From: a bacterium
GTDB lineage: Bacteria; 4484-113; JAFGCY01
Length of the DNA stretch: 64,000 bases
Assembly: GCA_020440605.1 (NCBI GenBank)
Contig: JAGRNT010000012.1
Coordinates: 62,001-126,000 of the forward strand
Reading direction: 5' to 3'
How positions within the stretch are numbered: position 1 is the first letter of the stretch; each line of letters begins with the position of its first letter. A program made the position numbers and the translations under genes. Shown piece by piece: positions 8,840-17,080 of this stretch. A model generated the notes under the pieces. That model ran no database searches, was not told the origin of the DNA, and worked only from the letters and a program-made list of their open reading frames with translations.

Positions 8840-10699
8840 TCAGTTGGATACCGGGTTCTTTTCCTGCAGCTTCTCCGAAGGAGTGCTGGCGCGGATCGTC
8901 CCGCTCGGATCCAGCGGATCGCGGAAGAGGATCCGTACGGCGTCGAAGACGTTCTGGTCCACGCGGCGTTCCAGAATCCGGCTGTCGCGCGGGCTGCTCA
9001 TCAGTTCAAGGTAGTACGGATAGGCACCACTCTCAACCAGCGGGCTGTTGATCGGCACGGTGCGGGTCATCACGAGATCCTTGTTGATGCCGATGAAATC
9101 CGCGGTCTGGTTGTACAGCGGCTGGGTCCGGCCCTGGTCGGAGAAGGGCACGGGGCTGTCCAGACGGTAGTAGACGGTACTGCCCGTCTTGCCGGCCTTG
9201 CCGCTCTTGGAGCGGCGCTCCTCGATCACTTCACGCGGGGTCGCCACCACTGTGACACGCACGGCGCGCATGTAGGGCAGCCACCAGCCGGGCACCGGGT
9301 CATCCGGGATGCCATCGCCGTCGGGGATGCCGTCGGCGTCGCCGAGGTCACCCACCCCACTGGGGCTGAGGCTCTGCTGGTAGTAGCCGGTGCCGTGCAG
9401 GCGCTCCATGTCGGGACGCAGCTCAGCAATACCGCCGTCGATCACCTCTCCGCCGCTGAGGCTGGTGGTGACATAGGCGAGGCGGTCAATCGGCGAGTTG
9501 TCGTTGAGACCGTCGCCGTTGGAATCAATGTTGTCGAACACCGCGCAGTTCCAGCCGCTGGTCAGGGCGCCGCCCGTGACCTGGCCGAGACCCACGCCCG
9601 TGGGCGGTGCCACGTGGTCGCCGGTCAGCTTGAGCGGGTCATGCCCCTCGGGGTAGGTATCCTGCAGCTTCCAGCTGAAGCCACCGTACTGGGCACCGGT
9701 CTGGCCATCCACGAAGAAGCCGTTGGTGCCGTTGAAGGCCACGTCGATCTGGCGCATCTCCCAGTGGTCGACCATCGGCTCCATGCCCACCATCTCGCTG
9801 GTGCGCTCGTCATCCGCTGCGATCCAGTTGATGCTGCCGTCAAGCAGGCTCTGGTAGCAGATTTCCACGTTGCCGCCGGTCACACGTGAAAGGTAGACCG
9901 GGACTTCATGCAGATATTCGTACTTGATGCGTGTGATGTTGCCGCTGATCGGGATCTGGCGCTCGCGGCGCACCACGTCCGGGCTGTCCGCGAAGGCATA
10001 GAACAGATCCTGAACCAGCACCGCAGTTTCCTTCTGAGCGCCGGAGACGACCAGGTCGGGGTAACCTTCGATCACACCGAAACCCGTGCCGGGGCCGGAG
10101 TTCTGCTGGTCACTGGCATCAAACACGCTGTCGCCGTTGCGGTCCCACTCACCGGAGAGGTAGTAGGGCATGTCGGCGCTGGCCGGCAGCACGAGGCGCT
10201 GCAGGCTGTCGTAATAGACGAGTTCACGAGCTCCATCGCGGCGGATGGCCTTCGGCACGGCGAAGGTCTGGTTGCTGCCGCCGGGGGTCTGGGCCACCAG
10301 TGACTGATGTGTCAGGCGCAGACGGTCACTCCAGGCACAGCTCAGGAAATAGCCCGCGCTGATCACCGGCTGGTTGTTGACCCGCCAGGCAACGCGCCAG
10401 ACGGCATCCTCGTCATAGCCCTGCCCGCCTCCGGGATAGGGCTGGTCATCGGGATAACCGTTGAGGTCACGGTCGTACTCCAGCGGAATCATCGTCGCAG
10501 TGGAAATGTCATCCACGACGTAATCCAGCGCGGAGCGCGTGTTGTTGTTGAGCTGGGCCCGGCTCTCGCCGACCCGCAGCACCTCAAAGGAGGTTCCGAG
10601 CACGGTGAACATCACCGAGAAGACGATGGCAGCGATGAGCACCACCACCAGCACCTCGATGAGTGTGAAACCGTTGCGTCTGTATCTGTTTCTGATCAT
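8840..10699 (-). CDS. GspJ/PilW-like minor pseudopilin, extended
   Basis: This 619-residue protein has a prepilin leader MIRNRYRRNG and a cleavage site G|FTLIEV with Glu at +5. A long hydrophobic helix follows, then the segment GESRAQLNNNTRSALDYV, which is typical of GspJ/PilW. Classical GspJ is about 200 residues, so roughly 400 residues are extra. They carry several Asp/Asn loops resembling calcium-binding sites (DRNGDSVFDASD, DSNGDGLND, DGDGIPDD). The ATG at 10699 is preceded by AGGTGAG at good spacing. It is sixth in the pseudopilin operon, followed at once by a terminator. The GspJ class is clear from the N-terminus; what the extra domain binds is unknown. Confidence 0.85.
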   Translation of the reverse strand: MIRNRYRRNGFTLIEVLVVVLIAAIVFSVMFTVLGTSFEVLRVGESRAQLNNNTRSALDYVVDDISTATMIPLEYDRDLNGYPDDQPYPGGGQGYDEDAVWRVAWRVNNQPVISAGYFLSCAWSDRLRLTHQSLVAQTPGGSNQTFAVPKAIRRDGARELVYYDSLQRLVLPASADMPYYLSGEWDRNGDSVFDASDQQNSGPGTGFGVIEGYPDLVVSGAQKETAVLVQDLFYAFADSPDVVRRERQIPISGNITRIKYEYLHEVPVYLSRVTGGNVEICYQSLLDGSINWIAADDERTSEMVGMEPMVDHWEMRQIDVAFNGTNGFFVDGQTGAQYGGFSWKLQDTYPEGHDPLKLTGDHVAPPTGVGLGQVTGGALTSGWNCAVFDNIDSNGDGLNDNSPIDRLAYVTTSLSGGEVIDGGIAELRPDMERLHGTGYYQQSLSPSGVGDLGDADGIPDGDGIPDDPVPGWWLPYMRAVRVTVVATPREVIEERRSKSGKAGKTGSTVYYRLDSPVPFSDQGRTQPLYNQTADFIGINKDLVMTRTVPINSPLVESGAYPYYLELMSSPRDSRILERRVDQNVFDAVRILFRDPLDPSGTIRASTPSEKLQEKNPVSN

Positions 10700-10862
10700 C
10701 GGCTCACCTGGGGCGGTCTGTCGCGCACCGCCCGACGGCTACCTCTGCCCCACGGCAGTCCAGGTGCCTATACCTGTTATTCCCAGTACGGGACTGCATC
10801 AAAAGCAATCCGGCGGGAATTCCGCCCGATCAGCGGCCGGCAGGCTGCGCGGCCGCCGTTCA
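10700..10862. other. 163-bp spacer between gspG-like and gspJ-like genes
   Basis: No gene is visible. A short hairpin (GGCGGGAATTCCGCCC near 10813-10828) lies just downstream of the gspG-like stop on the minus strand. The T-run behind it is short (GCTTTTG), so it may be a weak terminator or attenuator. A TATAGG-like hexamer near 10759-10764 might be a -10 for the gspJ-like gene. Confidence 0.3.
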
Positions 10863-11927
10863 TCAGACCTTCTTGCTGTAGTAGATGGCGCCTTCGAAGA
10901 GCTGCAGCACGTACCATTCGTAGACGGTGTCCACACCGGCGGCGCCGTAGCCCGGCAGGCCGGTGTCAAGGAACTCGCGCTGTTCATCCTCGTACTCCCT
11001 GTTCTCATGCCCGGCGTCGCCGTAGGCAAAGAGCAGGTAGCCGCTCACGTTGGTGCCCCACTTCCAGGTCTCGTTCTCGATCGTGGCCTGGGAATCACCG
11101 AATGGCGCCGTGCTGGAACTCAGGATCGGCACGTAGGCGAAGTCACCGGGAGCGAAGTACTTGTCTTCGGTGGGCCCGAAGATGTAGTTGTTCGGCTGGA
11201 AGCTGGCCACGGGCAGGCCCGGCGGATCCTGGGAAACCAGGGTGCGGGCGCTGTCAAAGGGATCCGTGGCGGTGGTGACTCCGGCGACGCTGGAATCACC
11301 CTTCACGGTGCAGTAGAAGGACACGTCGTAGCCGATCGGGCTCGTCACGCCCGGCTCGAACTCCTCCGAGGGAGTGAAGCCCGCCGCGACATTGATGTTG
11401 AAGCGGAACACGTTGCGCATGCTGTCACGCTGCGCGGTGTTGACGTTCGTGACGAAGGGGTTCGCGGGATACTCCGGCATGGAGTCGGTCAGGATCAGCG
11501 TATCGAACAGTCTGGCCAGACCCTCGTTGCCGCTGTAGGGGGTGTCCTTGACCTGCTTGATCTGCTCGAACACACCGGCACTGCTGCCGTTGTAGTGGCC
11601 GGGGCCGCCGAGGATGCCGTTGACCATCTGGCCCGTTCCCGGAGCCAGAGAGCCTGCTCCGCCGGAGGTGTAGAACGCCGGATCACCCAGCGCATGGTCC
11701 TGGTAGGTTGCCATCGGGTCCAGGGCCACACCGGGGAAGTTGCCGTTGTGGTTCTGGGCGTAGTTGGCAAGCCCCGTCTCAATGCCCGTCATCTGGGCCT
11801 TGATGGCCGCTTCCTTGGCCTTGACCTGGGCACCCTTGACCAGTGGGACGAGCGTCACCACCAGCAGTCCGATGATGCCGATCACGACCAGCATCTCCAC
11901 CAGTGTAAAACCCCTGCGACTGCGCAT
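10863..11927 (-). CDS. GspG-like pseudopilin 1, extended
   Basis: The protein has 354 residues. The leader MRSRRG is followed by FTLVEMLVVIGIIGLLVV with Glu at +5. The helix then continues into IETGLANYAQNHNGNFPG, matching the GspG pattern of an amphipathic helix ending in a G-x-Y/F-P turn. I start it at the ATG at 11927 because AGGAG lies 8 nt upstream; a longer in-frame start at 11957 would add a poor leader. Classical GspG is about 140 residues. The extra C-terminal region carries two motifs shared with the next two genes: a YPANPF box and PGDFAYVPI. It lies 35 nt after the preceding gspG-like gene in the operon. Confidence 0.85.
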   Translation of the reverse strand: MRSRRGFTLVEMLVVIGIIGLLVVTLVPLVKGAQVKAKEAAIKAQMTGIETGLANYAQNHNGNFPGVALDPMATYQDHALGDPAFYTSGGAGSLAPGTGQMVNGILGGPGHYNGSSAGVFEQIKQVKDTPYSGNEGLARLFDTLILTDSMPEYPANPFVTNVNTAQRDSMRNVFRFNINVAAGFTPSEEFEPGVTSPIGYDVSFYCTVKGDSSVAGVTTATDPFDSARTLVSQDPPGLPVASFQPNNYIFGPTEDKYFAPGDFAYVPILSSSTAPFGDSQATIENETWKWGTNVSGYLLFAYGDAGHENREYEDEQREFLDTGLPGYGAAGVDTVYEWYVLQLFEGAIYYSKKV

Positions 11928-11962
11928 CGTTTCTGCTCCTGTCATTGCCGTTGCCATTTCGA

Positions 11963-12994
11963 TTAGAATTCAACCTTGTTGCCGCTGTTGTCAACGGCTC
12001 CCGTGGAGCCCTGACCGCTGCGCTTGGCGTAGGTCACCAGACCACGCTCGAACATATCCTTCGTTCCGTTGCCGTTCCAGTCCTTGCCGGCGGTCTCGCT
12101 GCCGCGCACGGACAGGCCCAGGTCGTTGTTCGGGTAGTTGACGTACCAGCTGCCGTTGAGGCGCATGTCGCCGTAACCCCAGATCTGGTAACTGTCAACG
12201 ACGTCGATGTAGAACTTGCCGTCCACCTGGTCACCGTTGGGCAGGGTCACGTTGTAGCCCGCCTTGCCGGCCACCACGCCCTTGGGGTAGATGAAGTTGT
12301 TGGCATCATCCACGCCGTAGAAGTGCGTGTAGGTGAAGTCACCGGGAGTGGGAGCCACGGCCTCGCCGGGAATCGAGGGATCCAGCCGGGCCGGACCGCC
12401 GCCGTTCCAGTTGGCATCGCCGTAGTACCACAGCACGTTGCCCATCTGCCGCTTCATGAAGGGATTCGGCGGATACTCACCGAGATAGCCCATCGCCACC
12501 AGCGGATCACTGTACTGGTTGAAGCGGTTGTAGAAGTTGTTGTAGTTCCAGTTGGGTGCGAAGGGCTGGGGCAGCAGGTCAGGACGGTCGATGTCCTGCA
12601 CGTCCGCGATGTTGAAGCCCTCGCGGGTGACGCGCTCGGCACCACCCCAGATGCCCATCGAGAAGCGGTTCTCCGGATCGGTGGTCAGTCCGGATCCCGT
12701 GTCGCGGGCCTTGTAGGGATCGAAGTTCGGATCATTGGCCGTGGCGGCGTCATACCAGGTCACGCGGAAGGGGTACTGGCCGTTGTGGTCGGTACCGAAG
12801 GCCTCCAGCGCCTTCTGGATCTCGTTGACCTGCGTGGCGGTCTGGTTCTCCATCTGCTTGCGCTTGACCTTCTGCAGGTTCGGCAGGGCGATCGCCACGA
12901 GAATGGAGATCACCACGATCACGACCAGAAGCTCGATCAGGGTGAAGCCCCGCAGCTCCGCGCTCCAGTCCGGCTTGATGTTTCTGCTGTGCAT
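11963..12994 (-). CDS. GspG-like pseudopilin 2, extended
   Basis: The protein has 343 residues. The leader is about 16 residues ending LRG, then FTLIELLVVIVVISILVA with Glu at +5, then IQKALEAFGTDHNGQYPF in the GspG manner. The ATG at 12994 follows GGGAGC; a TTG directly upstream is also in frame. The start lies 3 nt after the stop of the preceding gene, so translation is probably coupled. The distal part has EYPPNPF, PGDFTYTHFYG and an Asp/Asn loop (DWNGNGTKDMFE) resembling a calcium site. It is a paralogue of its two neighbours at the N-terminus but has diverged strongly in the rest. Confidence 0.85.
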   Translation of the reverse strand: MHSRNIKPDWSAELRGFTLIELLVVIVVISILVAIALPNLQKVKRKQMENQTATQVNEIQKALEAFGTDHNGQYPFRVTWYDAATANDPNFDPYKARDTGSGLTTDPENRFSMGIWGGAERVTREGFNIADVQDIDRPDLLPQPFAPNWNYNNFYNRFNQYSDPLVAMGYLGEYPPNPFMKRQMGNVLWYYGDANWNGGGPARLDPSIPGEAVAPTPGDFTYTHFYGVDDANNFIYPKGVVAGKAGYNVTLPNGDQVDGKFYIDVVDSYQIWGYGDMRLNGSWYVNYPNNDLGLSVRGSETAGKDWNGNGTKDMFERGLVTYAKRSGQGSTGAVDNSGNKVEF

Positions 12995-12997
12995 CAA

Positions 12998-14020
12998 TCA
13001 GCTCCCGGTAATCTTGATGAAGGTAGCGCCGTAGAAGGCGTTGTCAATGTCAGGTCCGCCGCCGGGCAGCGTCTGGCCGAAGGTGCCGATGCCGCCGTCA
13101 CTGTCGGTCACGTCCCCGCGCAGGATGCCCGCCGCGGTGACGTTTGTGAGCACCTGCTCCAGCGGATCGGAGGTCAGGCTGTTGTCAAAGTCGAAGGCCC
13201 CGGCTGTGTTGCTCCAGTACTTCTCGGAGAGGCCCTTGGCCTGGCTGTCGTCGGCGCGGCTGCCGCCCCAGCCGACGAGGATGTAGCCCTTGCACTTGGA
13301 GTAGTACTCACTGCGCTCGGCACCGCTGAGTGCTCCCCAGTTGCCGGCGAAGTCCGTACCGCTCAGGTTCTGCGGGTTGAGCGGGATGTAGGTGAAATGC
13401 CCGCGGCCGTAGTCCTGGTAGTTGGCACGCATGGACTGCGTGTCAGCCACGTAACGGTTCCAGTTGATGGTGCTCGGATCGCTGAGATCCGGCTGGGTCG
13501 ATCCGTTTACATCCTGCGGGCTGAACAGGAACAGATTGGACATCTGTGCCTTGAGACCGCCGTTGGTCCGCACGAAGGGATTGGCCGGGTAGTCCGTCAG
13601 CTCACCGCTGACGATCAGGGCATCCAGTACGGAAGGGTTGGGCGTCTCGTCGCCGAAGTAAGGCGCCTGGTTGCCCGGACCACGGGCATCTCCGGCGTCC
13701 TTCGGGACGTAGAAGTCCTTCTGGGGCTCGCCGCCGGTATAGGTCGGCAGGCCGCCGATCAGCCCCGGACCGGCGAAGTAGTCACCGTTGCTGTCCTGCT
13801 CCCAGTGCACGCCCGGATAACCACCGCGTGCCACGCCGTACTTCTCCAGTGCGGCCTGGATGTCATTGCAGCCCTTCTTGACTTCCATGTCCTTGGCCTT
13901 TGACCGCGCATTGTTGGTCGCCGGCAGGGCGATGGACACCAGGATCAGGATGATGCCCATTACCACCAGCAGTTCAACCAGGGTAAAAGCCTTTCTGTCT
14001 CTGTGCATAGTTTTCACCAC
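12998..14020 (-). CDS. GspG-like pseudopilin 3, extended, Ala at cleavage position -1
   Basis: The protein is about 340 residues. The N-terminus is MVKTMHRDRKA|FTLVELLVVMGII with Glu at +5. The residue before the predicted prepilin peptidase site is Ala, not the usual Gly found in the other six genes here or their families. The segment IQAALEKYGVARGGYPGVHW is GspG-like. Two starts are possible: GTG at 14020, with GAGG 8 nt upstream, or ATG at 14008 with a poorer RBS; I prefer 14020. The distal part shows DYPANPF and HFTYIPLNP, the same boxes as in the two downstream paralogues. A promoter-like sequence lies just upstream. Confidence 0.82.
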   Translation of the reverse strand: MVKTMHRDRKAFTLVELLVVMGIILILVSIALPATNNARSKAKDMEVKKGCNDIQAALEKYGVARGGYPGVHWEQDSNGDYFAGPGLIGGLPTYTGGEPQKDFYVPKDAGDARGPGNQAPYFGDETPNPSVLDALIVSGELTDYPANPFVRTNGGLKAQMSNLFLFSPQDVNGSTQPDLSDPSTINWNRYVADTQSMRANYQDYGRGHFTYIPLNPQNLSGTDFAGNWGALSGAERSEYYSKCKGYILVGWGGSRADDSQAKGLSEKYWSNTAGAFDFDNSLTSDPLEQVLTNVTAAGILRGDVTDSDGGIGTFGQTLPGGGPDIDNAFYGATFIKITGS

Positions 14021-14062
14021 GAGATACGCCTCAGTGCTAGGTGTAGCGTCACGTATGTAGAC

Positions 14063-14077
14063 GTTCTATTATAGAAC
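14063..14077. promoter_or_regulatory. 15-bp palindrome overlapping a -10 box
   Basis: GTTCTATTATAGAAC is a perfect 7+1+7 palindrome. It contains the minus-strand TATAAT of the promoter for the three gspG-like genes, so a bound regulator would occlude that promoter. Confidence 0.5.
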
Positions 14078-14097
14078 AGGTTACTTCCTCCACCCAA
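14068..14097 (-). promoter_or_regulatory. Candidate sigma-70 promoter for the gspG-like block
   Basis: On the minus strand TATAAT (14068-14073) is preceded by an 18-nt spacer and TTGGGT (14092-14097). Transcription would start near 14061, about 40 nt before the GTG start. The rest of 14098-14279 has no gene or clear structure that I can see. Confidence 0.55.
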
Positions 14098-14279
14098 AAG
14101 CCCCGGGAGGACCTGGATCGGGCTCAGGCCGCTGTGGGACTGCCCGCAGCAGGAACATGGCCTGTGCAGGCATCCGGAATTCTCACCTGGAGTCGCTTCT
14201 TCCACCCTGTTCTCCCTGTAAACAGCGGAACGGATCCGTGCATTGGACCCGCCGCGCGCCGCCATGTTCCGCGGCCAGC

Positions 14280-15365
14280 TCAGTTGGTCGGGGTGATGAT
14301 CAGGCTCTGGTTGTTCGTCAGCGGGCCGCTGCCCTCACCGAGCGTGGTCCACTCATTGGTGGGACTCACGAAGGTGCGCAGATCGATCACGTTCAGGTCG
14401 CTGAACGGGATGTAGCCATCGGGCGGGTTGCGCGGCAGCCAGAACACCTGCACGATGATCAGCTTGCCGGGGCCACCGCCACGGGTCAGCACCTGGAACT
14501 TGTTGTCCGGACCCTTGCGGATCGGATACGGATCAAGAGCGGTCGCTCCGCCGTCCCGGTCATCATTCGGGTCGAAGTTGTCGCCGTCGGTGTCCAGCGG
14601 GTTGTTTTCACCACCCACATTCGGGACCACGTCGAGGATGATCGTGCGACGGCCGAACTCGCCGTACTGCTCCACCAGCTGTCCATAGCCGGTGCGGAAG
14701 TTGTCCATGTTGTTGAGGTTGTCCAGACGCTGCTCCACCTGCGGCAGGCTGCGGCGGTCGATCATGCGCACATCGGCGATGTCCGGAACCGCGATCTGGT
14801 CAACGCCGGGGCCGGCCGCCTCAAGCAGGGCATTCTGGCGGTTGACCCGGAAGTTGTAGAAGCCGATCGGCTCATACTCGTAGTCGAAGCTGTTCGGTGT
14901 GTTGAAGTTCACCTGGCCGCTGAAGACTCCCGGCAGGGGATTGCTCGGCGTATTGCGGTTCACGCCCACGGCATTGTTGTAGCCCTGGGTCGCCGGATCG
15001 TACGGGTTGTAGTCCAGCGGCAGCGGGTAATGCCACATCGCCTGCCAGTCACCGGCGGTTTCGTAGTCGTAACCGAACCAGTCCGCAACGGTGGGGTCAA
15101 TCGCGCCTTCCGCCGTATAGACCCGCACCTGGGTGGTGCTGGGCGTGACATTGGAATTGATCTGGTCGTAGGGCATCTGGCGCAGTTCCGCCAGGCGCTC
15201 CTGGGCGAGCATCAGGGCACGGGTCCGCACCGAGGACTGCTCCACCATCTGCAGTGACTTGCTGTAGAAGTAGGCCACCGGAACCAGGGCGATCGCGAGG
15301 ATCGTGAGTGCGATCATCAGCTCCAGCAGCGAGAATCCTCGTCTGCTTCGACTCTTGATGCACAT
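14280..15365 (-). CDS. GspI/PilV-like minor pseudopilin, extended
   Basis: The protein has 361 residues. The leader MCIKSRSRRG is followed by FSLLELMIALTILAIALV and then MVEQSSVRTRALMLAQERL, the classic GspI/PilV helix with AxxLAQERLAEL. Classical GspI is about 120 residues. The extra part carries a DTDGDNFDPNDDRDGG stretch that may bind calcium. The ATG at 15365 is supported by TAGGAA upstream; in-frame ATG at 15395 gives an implausible leader. It is the second gene of the operon, 69 nt after the gspH-like gene and about 260 nt before the gspG-like trio. Confidence 0.85.
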   Translation of the reverse strand: MCIKSRSRRGFSLLELMIALTILAIALVPVAYFYSKSLQMVEQSSVRTRALMLAQERLAELRQMPYDQINSNVTPSTTQVRVYTAEGAIDPTVADWFGYDYETAGDWQAMWHYPLPLDYNPYDPATQGYNNAVGVNRNTPSNPLPGVFSGQVNFNTPNSFDYEYEPIGFYNFRVNRQNALLEAAGPGVDQIAVPDIADVRMIDRRSLPQVEQRLDNLNNMDNFRTGYGQLVEQYGEFGRRTIILDVVPNVGGENNPLDTDGDNFDPNDDRDGGATALDPYPIRKGPDNKFQVLTRGGGPGKLIIVQVFWLPRNPPDGYIPFSDLNVIDLRTFVSPTNEWTTLGEGSGPLTNNQSLIITPTN

Positions 15366-15434
15366 GCTGTTCCTAAGTTCATCCACCTGTCGCATACCTT
15401 ATCTTACCCATCAGGATCATTTGACTTACAGTGA

Positions 15435-16868
15435 TCAGGTCTTCGAGAGGAAGTCCTGGCGGTAGACGAATTCACGGGCCACCTGCGGACTGACATTGCC
15501 CAGGTCAAGGCGCGGGTCATCGCGGTCGATGGAGTGCGTCTTGTCATTCGGGGTGTAGTCGTCCACGAAGTACTTGCCGCTGTTGGTCCAGTAGGTGAAG
15601 GCCCTGCCTGCACTCTGGCTGTTGGCCTTCTTGTTGTCCTGCACCATCGCCTTGGCGATCGGGTTGGCGCTGCCGAAGTCGAGGGTCTCGGCGATCACCA
15701 TGAACACGGCGTGCACGCTGCTGGATTCCAGGCGGTCCTGGATCCGGCCATGGCTCTGGCCGTAGTAGTTGCCGTCCGGATAGGGCTCGGGGTCGAAGGT
15801 CCATTCGGACTTGTAGACCTCACCGTCCGGGCTGAAGGTGATCAGGAACTGCAGGAACTGCATGTCGGAGTACTTGAACTCATCGATCACGCCGTCGTTG
15901 TTCACATCCTCCCAGCCGGCCGGGTAGGTGTTCTTCCAGGGATTCATGAAGAACACCTCATCAGGCAGCTCAACCGTCTTCAGGATGATGTAGTCGAGGA
16001 TCTGGTCCTTCATGCGCTGGCTGTCGGAGCCATGCGTGTAGATCCGGTCACCGTTGATGTCGAAGTCAATGGTGCGGTCGAAGTTGAGGATCTCCAGTTC
16101 GTCAGCCGCGCAGAAGATCTTCATCGCCTGATCGTCACGGTCGCCGGCATCCCAGGTGGGAGCGGTCGGGCCATCGATCCAGCGCGTGACGTAGTCCTGG
16201 GTGTCACTGCCGCCGGTGCCGAGGTTCTGCGGGTAGAAGATCAGCGGAGTGCTGATGTCATTGAATGCGCCATCCTCCGGACCGGCCGCGCTGAAGGTCT
16301 CGCCCGCATCGTAGGGATACAGGGGCTCGACGGGATACTCAGCGGTTCCGGCACTCCAGGCATCGAACTGGTTGAGCCAGTCGAGGTATGTGAAGGGGGC
16401 CTGGCCCGTCACCAGACTCGGGTTGAAGGCCGGGTCATAGGGACGGTTGCCGTTGGCATCAATCTCGATCCAGCGCGGGCGTTCCTCAACGATGAAGTAC
16501 TTGCGCGAACTGCGGTTGATGCCGGGGTTGTTCGGATTGATGTAACTGCCGCTGGCGGTGCCGCTGGGACCGGCATTGCTCGGTACATCAGCCACGGTGT
16601 CCCACCAGCCTTCGCACTGGCGTGCGTCCGGCTGCATGTCGAAGGCGATGAACACCCGGCTGCCGGTCTGCTGGGCCTTGGCCCGGGCATAGCCGAAATC
16701 GGTGGCAAAGCTGTCCACCGCGCTGGCCAGGTTGCGCTCGGGCCTCGAGGAGATGAAGCTCGGCACGGTGATCGCGATCAGGATTGCGAAAATGAGCATC
16801 ACGACGAGAAGCTCGATCAGCGAGAATCCCGACTGCGCCTCAGATTTCCTGCCCCAGTTGTTGATCAT
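15435..16868 (-). CDS. GspH/FimT-like minor pseudopilin, extended
   Basis: The protein has 477 residues. The leader MINNWGRKSEAQSG is followed by FSLIELLVVMLIFAILIA, then NLASAVDSFATDFGYARAKA and SRVFIAFD, the GspH/FimT signature. GspH is normally about 170 residues. The C-terminal addition contains an EF-hand or dockerin-like loop DVNNDGVIDEFK and further DINGDR/DANGNR loops. I chose the ATG at 16868 because AAGG lies 9 nt upstream; the ATGs at 16889 and 16877 lack spacing. It is the first gene of the pseudopilin operon and is divergent from hpt. Confidence 0.85.
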   Translation of the reverse strand: MINNWGRKSEAQSGFSLIELLVVMLIFAILIAITVPSFISSRPERNLASAVDSFATDFGYARAKAQQTGSRVFIAFDMQPDARQCEGWWDTVADVPSNAGPSGTASGSYINPNNPGINRSSRKYFIVEERPRWIEIDANGNRPYDPAFNPSLVTGQAPFTYLDWLNQFDAWSAGTAEYPVEPLYPYDAGETFSAAGPEDGAFNDISTPLIFYPQNLGTGGSDTQDYVTRWIDGPTAPTWDAGDRDDQAMKIFCAADELEILNFDRTIDFDINGDRIYTHGSDSQRMKDQILDYIILKTVELPDEVFFMNPWKNTYPAGWEDVNNDGVIDEFKYSDMQFLQFLITFSPDGEVYKSEWTFDPEPYPDGNYYGQSHGRIQDRLESSSVHAVFMVIAETLDFGSANPIAKAMVQDNKKANSQSAGRAFTYWTNSGKYFVDDYTPNDKTHSIDRDDPRLDLGNVSPQVAREFVYRQDFLSKT

Positions 16869-16893
16869 ATTGTCCATCCTTGCATTCAACAGG

Positions 16894-16908
16894 CAATGTT
16901 ACATTGTA
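16894..16908 (-). promoter_or_regulatory. -10 box and palindrome upstream of the pseudopilin operon
   Basis: The minus strand carries TACAAT (16903-16908) overlapping a 13-bp palindrome CAATGTTACATTG (16894-16906). It lies 26 nt before the gspH-like start. No good -35 is seen. The overlap of palindrome and -10 resembles the site at 14063-14077. Confidence 0.4.
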
Positions 16909-17066
16909 CCCATCCGGGCGTCAATTCCATGTCGGGCGGGAAATGCCGCCCAACTTGCACCCGGTCATCTATCAGGACGTCAACCGCGGGCTGCGGTTAC
17001 GCGGCTTTCAGACTTTCCTCCGAATGAGCGGGTTCCGACATGTATGACCTTATTTATCTGCTGTGT

Positions 17067-17072
17067 TATGCT
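17067..17072 (+). promoter_or_regulatory. Extended -10 box of hpt, leaderless configuration
   Basis: TGTTATGCT (extended TGn plus TATGCT) ends 8 nt before the hpt ATG, so the predicted +1 falls on or within a few bases of the start codon. Confidence 0.5.
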
Positions 17073-17080
17073 AGAGCGCT

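Noticed and set aside
117..9014. Long plus-strand open frames (117-1277, 1563-4646, 4839-9014)
   Set aside because: They are antisense to the giant gspK-like gene. Their translations are Val/Ala/Gly/His-rich without any domain, as expected from the complement of a GC-rich gene.
11945..13903. 652-codon plus-strand frame
   Set aside because: Antisense to two gspG-like genes with clear prepilin N-termini; its composition is typical of a shadow frame.
16909..17066. Further gene between the pseudopilin operon and hpt
   Set aside because: No frame with a start, RBS and sensible composition; it holds only promoter sequences.
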